From NCBI GenBank assembly GCA_964036195.1, contig OZ038454.1, positions 8,680,001 to 8,744,000 on the forward strand: a DNA stretch of 64,000 bases, in the 5' to 3' direction. The DNA is from Sphaerolaimus hirsutus. Lineage: Eukaryota; Nematoda; Chromadorea; Monhysterida; Sphaerolaimidae. Shown here in pieces: positions 23,713-35,680 of this stretch (its first letter is position 1; each line of letters begins with the position of its first letter). The notes beneath the pieces are model-generated. The model made no database searches. It was given only the letters and a program-made list of their open reading frames with translations, and was not told where the DNA came from. A program made the position numbers and the translations under genes.

Positions 23713-24418
23713 TAGGGTTGGCCGATGTTTTTTTTTAAACGTTTTTTATTTAAAAAAAACGTTTTTTTTTAAAAAAAAACATGACGTCCGAAATGTTTTT
23801 TTTTTAAAAAAAACATCGACCGAAATTTTTAGTACTAAGCACTAGGTATTTTGCAAAATTTTTGCGCGCAAGCGCGCAATTTCACACACAAATTGACATT
23901 GGTGGTTGTTTTCATTGGTTTTGTGGCATTTTTAGTATCAAAGTATCCAATTCTATGTGCTACCATGGGTTAATAAGCCGTCATGTGTTGCTGTGGTTAT
24001 ATAATATTGAGGTAATGTGCTTCCATGTACCTCCACAGTGTGTAACATCACTCCCAAAGTAACAACCTCCTTTTTTAACCTTGTTTCATCACTATTCCGT
24101 GCGAAACTTTACCTGAAGTCACAAACATTCGACTATAAGGCGATATACGAACGATATGTCGACGAAAAGTGGATATTTTTGACACAAATCACCACTTATA
24201 ATGCTATCCCATGGCTCAACAGCCATTATGTGGTCATATATAACATCACAGAGTATTGCAACTGTCTGATATACCTATATATGTTGACACAAGGTCATAT
24301 CTGGGAGCTTTTAAAAAAAAACGTTTTTTATTAAAAAAAAACGTTTTTTTTTATAAAAAAACGTTTTTTTTTTTAAAAAAACATCGAGTTAAAAAAAAAC
24401 GTTTTTTTTCCAACCCTA
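23713..24418. mobile_element. B-family hAT-like element B1
   Basis: Ends TAGGGTTGGCCGATG and TTCCAACCCTA with exact duplication AGCATGGT (23705-23712, 24419-24426). Subterminal arrays alternate ACGTTTTTTTT and AAAAAAAACGT. The core includes TTAGTACTAAGCACTAGGTA and TTGCGCGCAAGCGCGCAA. Confidence 0.9.
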
Positions 24419-24479
24419 AGCATGGTAACAGCCAATTTTCGACCAACTATTCATGCATGCATCAGAGGCTTCCAATGGC

Positions 24480-24885
24480 CCCGTCTCAAATCGGCCAGCT
24501 ATTTATTTATCTATCGCGGAAGCCCGCTCAGCTATCTATCTATCCCAAAGGAAATTTTTGGGTCACTATCCAACCCCCCCCCCAATCACTCAGCTATTGT
24601 TCTGTCATGTCCCGCAAATTTTGAGCTATCGTTCCCCAATTTTCACCCAAAATAGCTAATTTTTGCTCCATTTTTCAAATCGCTATTTTCGGCTGTATAT
24701 AAAATACATGGTTATATACCTATCTTCGTGTTTTTTTGGCGATTTCTGATTTCTATATATTAAAAATACCTATATATCTTGCCCTCGCGAGCCCCCCTCC
24801 CCAAAAAATCAGCTATCGGAGCAACAATTTGAGATCTATACAACCCACCGCGAGAGTCAAAATCATGGAGACTCCTGCCATGCAT
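24480..24885. repeat. K-family copy
   Basis: CAGCTATTTATTTATCTATC, GCCCGCTCAGCTATCTATC, C-run, and GAGAGTCAAAATCATGGAGA in K order. Confidence 0.5.
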
Positions 24886-25423
24886 ATACCATAAACATGG
24901 AGGAGTAAAAAGTTCACTTTCTCATGCAGATACGTAGAGTATTCGATCGTATTCATGTTTTTTTTAAACCCAAGAACACCATAAAATGCTGTGCAACAAA
25001 CTCTGAAAGTGTGATTGTCTTGTGTTTGCATTTTATGGTTTGAATCGGACTTGGAACCACCACTATTTGAACCACTGCAAATCCTAAAATCTAAAAACCC
25101 GCAGACTTCTCAATGAAACCAACATTACAAATCACAGAAAAGCGGTAGTTCGCTGTCATTGCAATTTGAAAACGAACAGTGATTAGCCACGCTAAAACTA
25201 TGAAAGTACAATTTGACGGATAGAACCTAGGAAGTTGTTTTGATTTTTAAAATGCAGCAACCAGGGTTCAATTTCAGCTTCATTCAAGTTTTTTCTTCTA
25301 AAAACCCCCTAAAATTTGTACAAATGCACATTACTTTAACTGGTCTAAAAATAACCCTAATGCTGCGATTACAGCTCGGACGTAAAATTCCAGCGTAAAA
25401 TTGATTACATGAAAGTGGATGAT

Positions 25424-26257
25424 GATCCAGGTGCCGGTTCCGCAAGTGGACAAGTTAAGAGTTAAAAGTTAAGAGTTGAGTAAAAAGACAAATGGCGAGT
25501 TAAGAGTAAAGTTAAAGTTTAAGAGAAAAGTTAAAGTTTAAGAGAAAAGTTAAAATTTAAGAGAAAAGTTAAAAGTTGAGTTAAATGTTAAGAGTTGAGT
25601 TAAAGGTTAAGAGTTGAGTTAAAGGTTAAAAGTTGAGTTAAGAGTTAAAAGTTGAGTTAAGAGTTGAGTTAAGAGTTGAGAGTTAAGAGACAAGTGGAAA
25701 ATGATGGTAAAAAAAAAATATGAAATTGGTATCGATACGGCTGTTCGCTGGCATGGTGCCAATGTTGTATGCACATCATTTGAAAATAACGTATCCAAAA
25801 AAATAATCGCTAAAAAAAATAAAAATCGCCGAACGTTGTTTCAAAATGGCTGTGCGGGGACAAAATATGATTGAAGATCAGCGTATCACGCTTCTGCAAC
25901 GAATGACCCATTTGTCTTTTAAATCAACTTTTAACTCATCTTTTAACCTTTAACTCAACTCTTAACTTTTAACTCAACTTTTGACTCAACTTTTAACCTT
26001 TAACTCAACTCTTAACTTTTAACTCAACTTTTGACTCAACTTTTAACCTTTAACTCAACTCTTAACTCTTAACTCAACTTTTGACTCAACTTTTAACCTT
26101 TAACTCAACTCTTAACTTTTAACTCAGCTTTTGACTCAACTTTTAACCTTTAACTCAACTCTTAACTTTTAACTCAACTTTTGACTCAACTTTTAACCTT
26201 TAACTCAACTCTTAACTTTTAACTCTTAACTTGTCTACTTGCGGAACTGGCCCCAGG
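25424..26257. mobile_element. J-family foldback element J4, with 50-bp tandem array
   Basis: Ends CAGGTGCCGGTTCCGCAAGT and CTTGCGGAACTGGCCCCAGG. The left arm is GAGTTAAAAGTTGAGTTAAG repeats; the right arm contains a regular 50-bp tandem array. The middle (25710-25900) is unrelated AT-rich text. Confidence 0.75.
25981..26230. repeat. Tandem repeat, five 50-bp units
   Basis: TTGACTCAAC recurs at 25981, 26031, 26081, 26131 and 26181, each followed by TTTTAACCTTTAACTCAACT. The period is exactly 50 with few substitutions. Confidence 0.9.
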
Positions 26258-26582
26258 TCTGCAATTTTCATGGACAATATGTTTATCATTACCTTCATTG
26301 TGACCAAGGGTCATCGTTTAGGGTCACTTCTATTCGATTGTGAAAATTCAAAAATTACGATTTTACATTACGAAATTTTACTCCATGTGAAGAAAAACCA
26401 ATTGATATATCAGCTACACCAGGTAATTGCATGCAATGAGAATTGATTTTGCTTCAGCTGGCGTAAAATTATAATGTAAAATAGAAATTTTTGAATTTTC
26501 ACAATAAAATGGCGGTGACTGTGGACAATGACTCTTTGACACAATGAAGGTATTGATTAACATATTCTCCATGAAAAATTGC

Positions 26583-26863
26583 AGACCAGGTGCCGGTTCC
26601 GCAAGTGGAAAAGTTAAGAGTTAAAACTTAAGAGTTGAGTAAAATGATAAATGAAAAGTTAAGAGTAAAGTTAAAAGTTAAGAGTTGAGTAAAATGATAA
26701 ATGATAAGTTAAGAGTAAAGTTAAAAGTTAAGAGTTGAGTAAAATCATTTGTCGTTTTACTCAACTCTTAATTCTTAACTTTTCTCATAACTTGTCATTT
26801 GTTATTTTACCCAACTTTTAAGTTTTAACTCTTAACTTTTCCACTTGCGGAACTGGCCCCTGT
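26583..26863. mobile_element. J-family foldback element J5
   Basis: Ends CAGGTGCCGGTTCCGCAAGT and CTTGCGGAACTGGCCCCTG; GTTAAAAGTTAAGAGTTGAG arms. Closely resembles J6 at 54846-55072. Confidence 0.75.
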
Positions 26864-27121
26864 ATCACCATCCACTTTCATGAATTCAATTTAGCGATGG
26901 AATTTTACGTCCGAGCTGTAACTGCTCCAAAAAAACGGTGACCAACCGAATTTAATTAAAAAAGACAAAACGTAGGAATTTCGAAGGTGACTGGTAGTTT
27001 TCCCCAGGACCAACGAGAGAGTGTTGGGACTGTCACAGTATTGGAAGCTATTGGACCCCGTTTTTTCTTCAAAACCTCCCATTATCAGCAAGATATATTA
27101 ACCAATCAGGGATGTCTCAAT

Positions 27122-27779
27122 TAGGGTTGGCCAATGTTTTTTTTTAAACGTTTTTTTTTTTTTAAAAACATGACGTCCGAAATGATTTTTTTTTTAAAAA
27201 AAACATCGGCCAAAATTTTTAGTACTAAGCACTAGGTATTTTGCAAAATTTTTGCGCGCATGCGCGCAATTTCACACACAAATTGACATTGGTGGTTGTT
27301 TTCATTGGTTTTGTTGCATTTTTAGTATCAAAACATCCATTTCTATATGCTACCATGGGTGAATAAGCCGACATATGTTGCTGTAATATATAATATTGAG
27401 GTAATGTGCTTCCATGTACCTCCACAGTGTGTAACTTCACTCCCAAAGTAACAACCTCCTTTTATAACCTTGTTTGATCACCATTCTGTGCCAAACTTTA
27501 CCTGAAGTCACGAACATTCGACTATAAGCCGATATACGAACGATATGTTGACGAAAAATGGATATTTTTGACACAAATCACCACTTATAATGCTATCCCA
27601 TGGCTCCACAGCCATAATATGGTCATATTTAACATCACAGAGTATTGCCAGTGTCTGATATACCTATATATGTTGACACTAGGTCATATCTGGGAGCTTT
27701 TAAAAAAAACGTTTTTTTTAAAAAAAACGTTTTTTTTTTAAAAACATCGAGTTAAAAAAAACGTTTTTTTCCAACCCTA
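27122..27779. mobile_element. B-family hAT-like element B2
   Basis: Ends TAGGGTTGGCCAATG and TTCCAACCCTA; exact duplication GTCTCAAT (27114-27121, 27780-27787). Core nearly identical to B1 and B5. Confidence 0.9.
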
Positions 27780-28022
27780 GTCTCAATCAGGTATAGACAG
27801 TGTATTTTAAATGTCATTTTCAATGCCTTTTTAACACAGACATCAAAACCGTCTTTTTTATAAAAAAATTTGTAAAATTTTTTTAGTACCTATGCACTAG
27901 AAGATATTTTGCAATATTTGGGCGCAAGCACGCAATTTCACATACGCATTACCATTTGTAGTTATTTTCATTGGTTTTTGATGCATTTGAATGTAAAAGC
28001 TTCTATTTGGTGGTGGTGGTGG

Positions 28023-28296
28023 TAGGGTTGGCCGATGTTTTTTAAACGTTTTATTTAAAAAAACCATCTGCCAAAATTTTTAGTACTAAGCACTATACGA
28101 ACATGTCGACAAAAAATGGACGTTTTGACACAAATCACCACTTATAATGCTATCCCATGGCTCCACAGCCATTATATGGTCATACATAAAATCACTGAGT
28201 ATTGTCACTTGTCTGATATGTTGACCCAGAGTTATATCTGGGAGCTTTTTAAAAAACCCATGGAGTTGAAAAAAAAACGTTTTTTTTCCAACCCTA
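28023..28296. mobile_element. B-family hAT-like element B3, internally deleted
   Basis: Ends TAGGGTTGGCCGATG and TTCCAACCCTA; duplication GGTGGTGG (28015-28022, 28297-28304). At 274 bp it lacks the middle of the B core found in B1, B2, B4 and B5. Confidence 0.85.
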
Positions 28297-28304
28297 GGTG
28301 GTGG

Positions 28305-29936
28305 TGAAAAATCCATTTTTACGTCGACTCATTTATAGTCTTTTGTCGAAGGTTTGCGACTTTGGCATGGAATAGTGCTTAAATAAAGCTATCAAATTAG
28401 GCTAACACATTGAGAAATTGTGCTTAGTGCTTGAAAGTCCTTAAATAAAACGTTTTCAAAACCTCAGAAAAAAATTTTAGTTTTAAATACAAGAAAATAT
28501 ACAAAATATTATGGTTATTTATGGTTTCTCCGGGTTCTTCTGGCGAGATATACTTATACATTTTATATATGACTACTTTCTGAGATTATATTTGACTAGG
28601 TATATTTACTGAAAAACATCCATTTTTGGAACGCTAAGAGTGATTGATATACTGTTCCACACCGCGGAAGCATGTGGGAGGGCATCAGCTGGATATTATT
28701 TATACTATATATATATACTACACTAACATATTATTAAGATAAATATCACCGCTTACTTTTACAGACTTGCAAGCAAAAATAATAGCTTTCACAATAATAA
28801 AAAAAGACACCAATCGTAGTTAGTATACTCCGGTTACTTTACACCTTGCACGCGTGGTTCCCGCTGGAAGTGTGCCAACAATGGTTAACGCGTGCGAATT
28901 TCATAAAAAGATGACATAATTGATTGTTGTTATAATGTTATTCATCAACATATTCACATCGATGAATTTTTCACCTTTTTGTGGAAATCGCATGATTTAA
29001 TAATCATTGGCACGCTTCCAACACGAGACATAAATCAGTGCGAGGGCAGAGTGTCATGTCCGCCGAGTATATGTGAATTTGCGCAGGGGTTCACTATCCC
29101 CCCTAAAATGGGACCCCCAATTTTTTTCTATGGATTCACAACCCATTAGATATGTCCTTAGACGCGCAATATTGTCAGCTGATGGTTTCGCAGTGAGACA
29201 GAATGTTAAATGTTGCATAAACCACTTAATATAAGCACAATAAATATTAACATGGGAAAAGCAATTGGGACTAAGTGGAAAGAGCGTAGGAAAAGCGACA
29301 GAACAGTTATGTACTTAAATACACTTGAAAATATCGTTTATTTACGCCAACAGTTTACTGCAGTATTTACTGCACGCTCGATAGCGGCGAGATCGGTAAG
29401 ATCATGATCATGAAAACAACAGGAAATGGTATTTAGGTTATTAAGTAGGTTCAGGCAGAAAAATCGCTAAAAATAGGGGAGACACGCTAAAAATACTTCA
29501 TTCAAAAATAGCTGAAAATAGGCAGAACTAGTTAGTTATTTTTTAGGTGAAAATTGGCAAAAGGTATGAAAGTTGGCAAATTTTTTTATCAATACTGTGG
29601 CAAGATTTCTCAAAACTCGCTTCAAGCAGCTGGCCAATGTGTGGGTGGGGGTAAGGGGATAGCAGCCAAAAATATTGGATTAAATAGATAGCAGGAGCGT
29701 TGGGGTGAGGGATTACCTCGCCCCCTACAAAACCCCAGGCTCAAAATAAACCAGATCGGTGTAAACTAGCTCGAAGGTAACCAAGAAGGGGTGACAATTA
29801 GAAAAATAAGCCTAAACACAAAATATGATTAAGATAATTTGGTCGAAATTGTCGCGGGAAAAAAAACAGAAACTCTTAAACGGTCAAAAATGAAATTTCA
29901 ACGAAAACGAAATTTTAACATAACCTTAAATGAAAC
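28305..29936. other. No gene seen; K-like repeat at 29440-29760
   Basis: AT-rich. 29440-29760 reads as a K copy in reverse (GATAGATAGC, G-runs, CGCTAAAAATAGG). The rest shows no exon-like or RNA structure. Confidence 0.4.
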
Positions 29937-30200
29937 TACCGTATTTCCTCGAATTACCCGCCGGGGGTTTATTTTTTCAGTGTGAAAATTTTGAGAGAAA
30001 AACGTGAAAAATGCAACAATAACCACCATTTATAAGTTTTTACAGCCTTATATAAGGATGTAGATGGTATAAACGATGTTCTAACATAACACAGTAAGTG
30101 TTTTGAACGTCTGTTATGCATTTCCCGGACCACAAATTCATAGCGCCCATTTTGAGGGGGGTATTTCGAGGGGGGGGGGGTATTTCGAGGAAATACGGTA
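29937..30200. mobile_element. D-family element D4
   Basis: Ends TACCGTATTTCCTCGAATTA and TATTTCGAGGAAATACGGTA. The interior (AACCACCATTTATAAGTTTT, ATATAAGGATGTAGATGG) matches D2 and D3. Confidence 0.75.
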
Positions 30201-30972
30201 GACTTGGATGGATAATTTGCATGGAGAATTTTTTTGCCAAGCATAAATACACAGCTGAGTAGCCTGTGACATATTAGATAGGTAGATAGATAGCCGGTGA
30301 ATTTGGAGCCCCGATTAGATAACCTCTAAATAAGCGGCGGCACTAACAATAAGATAAGAGCCACATTTGACATGAAAATATACGCAATTCAGTAAGGAAA
30401 GCAAATCCGCAGTCATGAATGGGTCATGAAAATACACCAATACTACAATGAAGCGGGAGTTCGTGAAGGGAGTTCAATCAAGTTAAGATGGAAAAAGAAC
30501 GATTTCACATCGAAACCATACATCTTTCGATCACGCACTCACACATAAACACTTATATTAATGGCTTTTTAAAAAGTAGGCTTTTTAAAAACTGAGTCGA
30601 AACTAAAGTTCCCGCTTACATAGAAATGTAAAACTCAGTCAAAAATCGGGCTGGATGTGTCGTGTAAAATAGTGTTCGAAATGTTACATATGAAATTGGT
30701 AAAAAGTTCGACATAATCATTAGCTGACATATTTTAACAGGTGACATCAGCAGTTCAGTATTGAGAACGTCAAAAAAAATTCTGATCCAACACTTTTCAG
30801 CGTATTTCAACTGCAAAATCACAAACCCCAAAAGATTATAGCAAAATATGGTGAAAAACTGCAAGCACCTCTCAACATCAAGACCATGGCGATTCAGGGA
30901 ATTAAACCAAGAAATACACGGCTGGTTGATAAGTTCCGAGAGTTTTAACTCAGTTTTAGTGTTCGTCTAGAC
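30201..30972. other. No gene or recognised repeat
   Basis: AT-rich; an 82-codon minus-strand open frame near 30616-30864 has no recognisable domain or splice context. Confidence 0.35.
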
Positions 30973-32420
30973 TAGGGTGTCAAAAAAATTTTTTTACGGA
31001 AAACGGAAAGGTAAAAAAAAAATTCTGCCGGAAAACGGAAAGGTAAAAAATTTCACTCAGCGGAACACGGAAAATGGAAAGGTAAAAAAAATTATCAGCC
31101 GGAAAACGGAAAAATGAAATGCCGGAAAACGGAAAACTGAAAGCAAAATTTTCACGGAAACGGAAAAAATAAAGTGAAATTTGCACGGAAATGCAGGCTT
31201 TGCGGAAATGCGGAAATGGGACAAATTTGCATGCAGGTTTGCCTGTGATTGTGGTAGCTGTACATTCTGCAACTATGGATCATGCCAGTAACTTCACTTG
31301 TAGTTCAAGCTTAACTGAACCAACAAAAAATCATCAAAAGGTAGCAAAAATACACTACAACAACAATAAAGTTGGAGTAGATGTGGGTTGACACAGGGGC
31401 CCACAACCCCAAGACACAGTTGGGAGAGCAAGTTTATTGCACAGTGCTGAACTGAACATGCATCACAAAAGGTCACAGGTGGTGTGCACTTGAAACATAA
31501 CAATCGTGGGTTTGGAAATAACCCCATCTACACTACTACTCAACTCCTCAGGGGGTAACCGGATTATATGACCTCAGATAATCATAAAAAGGTAAGAGAT
31601 ACAACAGAGTTTACAAGTTTCACGTATCTGAAGTTACAAAAACCAATCGAACAATGTTTGCATGGGAAAACAGAAAAGCTGATACACAAAAGAGTTTCCT
31701 CAATCAAATGAACAAATTTCACATCTTGCATTGACACCAGGTCTTTTATCCAACATCCATCAACTTGGACTTCTGCTGCACTTTCCTTGATGTGTTGCAT
31801 GAAGGCTTGACCATTCGGCAACATTTGCAAAATCAGCAGTCTTCCCAAATTGATAGGGGGTGGGGGTAACTTGATGTCGCAGGTTGACAAATCAGCCAAA
31901 TCAGTTTGTGTGGTGATGTTGCGCAGACTGGCCAGGTAGTTGGGATTTCCAAGCAGAATCGAGCCATCAGCAGCAAACATCTTGACTCTGAGTTTTGTGA
32001 GCATGTCTCTCTCTTCACCTCTTTGTGAGCATGTCCGATACAGATTTGGATACAGATAAAAATTAAGAATGACACAAGAACCTCGTAGAAAAAAAGACTA
32101 TAGTGGAAAAAAATAAATACAGATTGGAAAAATAATTGAAAAATGCCAGAAAACTGAAAATCGAGCCAGAAAATGGAAAAATGGCCTGGAAAAATGGAAA
32201 GGCAAAAAAAATTTCAGCTGTAAAATGGAAAAATGGGCCTGAAAAATGGAAACGGAAAGGTAAAAAATTTTCAGCTGCCGGAGAATGGAAAACGGAAAGG
32301 TAAAAAATTTTCAGCTGCCGGAAAACGAAAAACGGAAAGGTAAAAAAGTTTCAGCTGCCGGAAAACGGAAAGGTAAAAAATTTCCCTGCGGAAAGGCGGA
32401 AACGGAAATTTGACACCCTA
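30973..32420. mobile_element. A-family hAT-like element A2
   Basis: Ends TAGGGTGTCAAAAAAATTTT and TTTGACACCCTA with exact duplication GTCTAGAC (30965-30972, 32421-32428). Subterminal arrays of GGAAAACGGAAAGGTAAAAA. The interior holds a 140-codon open frame (31582-32004, minus) of unknown nature and a plus-strand stretch (about 31240-31380) encoding VVAVHSATMDHASNFTC, also present in A1. Possibly captured or ancestral coding sequence. Confidence 0.85.
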
Positions 32421-33043
32421 GTCTAGACCCCCAGTTTGGAGTTTTGTTAGTTGTTTTGTTGAAATTCGGCGCACGGACTGACAAACAATAACAGACAAAT
32501 AAGAAGCATGAGTGACTCACAGTAAATACAAACTCATTTGTTCGATGAACATAAGTCTTCAGAAAACAAATATACTCGGCACCGCAAAGTATGCGCCCAA
32601 AATTATCTATGTCTTGGTCAGGGACGTACGCAGGATTTTTGAGCGGGGGGGGCGAATTGTATACGGAGCCCGGCGAACGGGGGGGGCGGCGCCCCCCCCC
32701 CCTAAAATTTCCTCCTGTAGTAAATGGAATGGGGCCATGGCGCTGGCGCCATTCATTGGCGCCAGCGCCATGACCCTATTGGCGTTGGCGCCAACGCCAA
32801 AGTGTACTCTATGTACTTATTTGCGATTAAATTTAGGTACAGGGCACTAGGGTTGGGAATTTCAAAATTTTCGGTTCCGGTTCTCGGTTCCAAAAGATTT
32901 CGGTTCGGGTATCGGTTCTCGGTTCCTGAAAATTTTCGGTTCCGGTTCTCGGTTCGGTTCTTAAACTCGGTTCCGGTTCGGTTCTTTCGGTTCTAAAATG
33001 ATCAAAATTTCGGTTCCGGGTAATAAAATAACCGGGTATCGGG

Positions 33044-33733
33044 TAGGGTTGGAAAAAAACGTTTTTTTTAACTCGATGTTTTTTTATTAAAAACGTTGTT
33101 TTTTTTAAAACGTTTTTTTGATAAAAAACTTTTTTTTAAAAAGCTCCCAGATATGACCTTGTGTCAACATATATAGGTATATCAGACAGTGACAATACTC
33201 TGTGATGTTTTATATGACCATATAATGGCTGTGGGGCCATGGGATAGCATTATAAGTGGTGATTTGTGTCAAAAATATCCATTTTTCGTCGACATATCGT
33301 TCGTATATCACCTTATAGTCAAATGTTCATGACTTCAGGTAAAGTTTGGCATGGAGTAGTGATCAAACAAGGTTATAAAAGGAGGTTGTTACTTTGGGAG
33401 TGAAGTTACACACTGTGGAGGTACATGGAAGCACATTACCTCAATATTATATAGTACAGCAACATATGACGGCTTATTAACCCATGGTAGCACATAGAAA
33501 TGGATACTTTGATACTAAAAATGCCACAAAACCAATGAAAACAACCACCAATGTCAATTTGTGTGTGAAATTGCGCGCTTGCGCGCAAAAATTTTGCAAA
33601 ATACCTAGTGCTTAGTACTAAAAATTTCGGTCGATGTTTTTTTTTATAAAAAACATTTCGGACGTCATGTTTTTAAAAAAAACAACGTTTTTTTAAATAA
33701 AAAACGTTTTAAAAAAAACATCGGCCAACCCTA
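33044..33733. mobile_element. B-family hAT-like element B4 nested in E
   Basis: Ends TAGGGTTGGAAAAAAACG and CATCGGCCAACCCTA; exact duplication GTATCGGG (33036-33043, 33734-33741), a sequence belonging to the E subterminal array. Core as B1, in reverse orientation. Confidence 0.9.
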
Positions 33734-34125
33734 GTATCGGGTAATAATCGGCTGAGCAACAGAAAAACAATATACCCAAGTTAACATGTGTAAGTATTTA
33801 CATTGGTTGGATATTTCATACTACAGGAGCATATCACAGCTTATTATTTCATGGTAGAATGCAGAAATCAGAGTTGTTATAATAATACTGGTATTTAAAA
33901 AAGTGTAAAAGCAAACAAGCGTTTTCTGTACTCGCGTAATTTCAAAAAGTACACGAGTCAATGAGTACTGGTATTTTTTTCTGGAGGAAGCGTAAGTGTA
34001 TTTATGTATTACGCGAGTGAGTACGCGTATTATTTTGAGTACAAACATAAATAACTTTTGCCAACTACGGTTTAAACTGCCACAAAACCAATGAAAACTA
34101 CTACCAGTGATAATGTGTATACTGC

Positions 34126-34299
34126 AGCGACATTACACCTTACAATGAAATCTACCATATCCCATCTGAATAAACGAACATACATAACAAATTTCATCAT
34201 ATTTATCAAAGCAATTTGATAAATATGATGAAATTTTTTTATGTTTGTTCTTTTATTCAGGTGGGATATGGTAGATTTCTTTGTGAGGTGTAATGTCGC
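34126..34299. repeat. Hairpin of about 80-bp arms inside E
   Basis: GCGACATTACACC, CTACCATATCCCATCTGAAT and TTTCATCATATTTATCAAA are matched by their complements in the right half, with almost no spacer. Small MITE-like foldback. Confidence 0.7.
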
Positions 34300-35337
34300 C
34301 GGAGTATATGTGAAATTACAAGCTCCCGCGCAATCATTTTGCAAACAGATGAATTTTGCAATTCTGAACACGCACCAAGCTGTTCAGCTGCTGTTTAAAG
34401 AGGCTTAGATGTAGGTGTTGAAAAAACGCTGTTTAAAAACTTTAAGATTCCTAGAAAATTTCGGTTCTTTCGGGTATTTACTTCGGTTCCGGGTATAAGT
34501 GCCGGTTCTCGGTTCCGGTTCGGTTCTCAAGCTCGGTTCCGGTTCTCGGTTCTCGGTTCCAAAATAGTGCTCGGCTCTCGGTTCGGTTCGGTTCGGGTCG
34601 GTTCGGTTCCCCAACCCTACAGGGCACTGCGTTGAAGGCATTTGTAGTGGTGATTTCACTCCGGAATCGAAAATATGAAATATATATAGAGTGGGGGGGG
34701 GCGGAAATGCGCGCTTGCGCGCTAAATTTTTGCTATGTAGGTACAAATCGCTTCACGAAAGTGCCATTTTTGGCACTTTTTTTGTCCGGCCCGGGAACGG
34801 GGGGCGGCCGCCCCCCCCCCCCCCGCCCCCCACCCTGGTCTTGGTCGATAACGCGCGAGCTGGATACTTATGTATTTATGCACTTTCACAAAAAGAAAAA
34901 TATTTTTAAAAGAAAAGGCGGAGTCGCGTACAAACAGGGATTTTTTCCCGTTATGTTTTTTTCTTCTTTTTGCTGTAATTATTTTTTATTATTAATGGTG
35001 ACGTCATGATGGAGTGTTTCCTTCAGAAAAATGCATAGCATGCGGTCCACCGAGTATATTTATATTTTTTGTAGATAGATGAAACGAAGTAATGTTTATA
35101 TTGAGGATTTTGCACAGAAAAAATTTGTCAGGCCAATTAGCTCAAACTTACAACAGACTACGTCTTTACAATAAAAAGAGGCATGTCATAAACATGTAAA
35201 TATATACAAGCATAATCACAATTCGAAGAGGTAGGGAAAGACAATAAATAACGTAATCAGTACCAACACATTTTACATGTTGGGGCGGAATGTTACAGTT
35301 AAGTCGGATTCAATAAGTTAGTTTCAAGCAGCGTCGA

Positions 35338-35680
35338 TCAACGAATACCAAAAAAGTGAGTCAATTTCTGCTGTTTAGCCCCATTTACGCTGGCTTCCGA
35401 ATCCCGCTTTCTCTTCACAACCTTCCCCTTACACTTATTTGGCTCCTTGCCAGACAAAAGCTTTTTCCTACATGGCAAACTGTCAACTTTTGGCACATTC
35501 TCAAGTGCGCGCAGCTGCACACGTCTTCCTTGGGCTGGTTTAGCTTTTACTGCGAGTTTCGGTGTATGATCATCTACCTGACTTTGTTTCCCCATTGGGC
35601 AATTATTTTGCCGATTGGTCTCTAATTGGGCGGGGCTACAACCCGATAAATCTGGATCGTTCTCGGGTGGAGTTGCATTG
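35338..35680 (-). CDS. PARPBP: PARPBP exon 7 with PIP box
   Basis: 343 bases to TGA at 35340-35338, acceptor CTGTTTTCAG. Encodes a disordered basic tail with KRKRD and ends in AKQQKLTHFFGIR, a canonical PCNA-binding box (QxxLxxFF) within a few residues of the C-terminus, the position it has in vertebrate PARI. Confidence 0.88.

Larger units (their letters stand above)
25363..26927. repeat. Large palindrome R with J elements in both arms
   Basis: Outer arms (25363-25423 and 26866-26927) match: TTACAGCTCGGACGTAAAAT and its complement. The central part (26256-26585) is itself inverted around its middle (CTGCAATTTTCATGGA with its complement). J4 and J5 interrupt the two arms at exactly corresponding points. 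No coding capacity. Confidence 0.75.
32848..34619. mobile_element. E-family hAT-like element nested in H
   Basis: Ends TAGGGTTGGGAATTTC and GGTTCCCCAACCCTA with exact duplication CAGGGCAC (32840-32847, 34620-34627). Both subterminal regions are GGTTCCGGTTCTCGGTTC arrays. It contains B4, an I-like segment (about 33862-34066) and a 34126-34299 hairpin. Confidence 0.85.
32619..34837. mobile_element. H-family hAT-like element, outer shell of triple nest
   Basis: Starts CAGGGACGTACGCAGG and ends in a long C-run then CACCCTG, with duplication GTCTTGGT (32611-32618, 34838-34845). G-runs and C-runs sit inside the ends. GGCGCC-rich text (32735-32800) and GCGCGCTTGCGCGC text (34705-34725) lie on either side of the inserted E element. 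A related left end starts at about 63703. Confidence 0.85.

Noticed and set aside
25440-26230. Regular repeats that could suggest a CRISPR array
   Set aside because: No unique spacers between repeats; the 50-bp units are whole tandem copies inside a foldback element in a eukaryotic genome.
31582-32004. 140-codon frame in A2 as a hAT transposase
   Set aside because: None of the expected transposase motifs (BED zinc finger, RNase H-like catalytic residues, C-terminal dimerisation block) could be seen; left as unknown.
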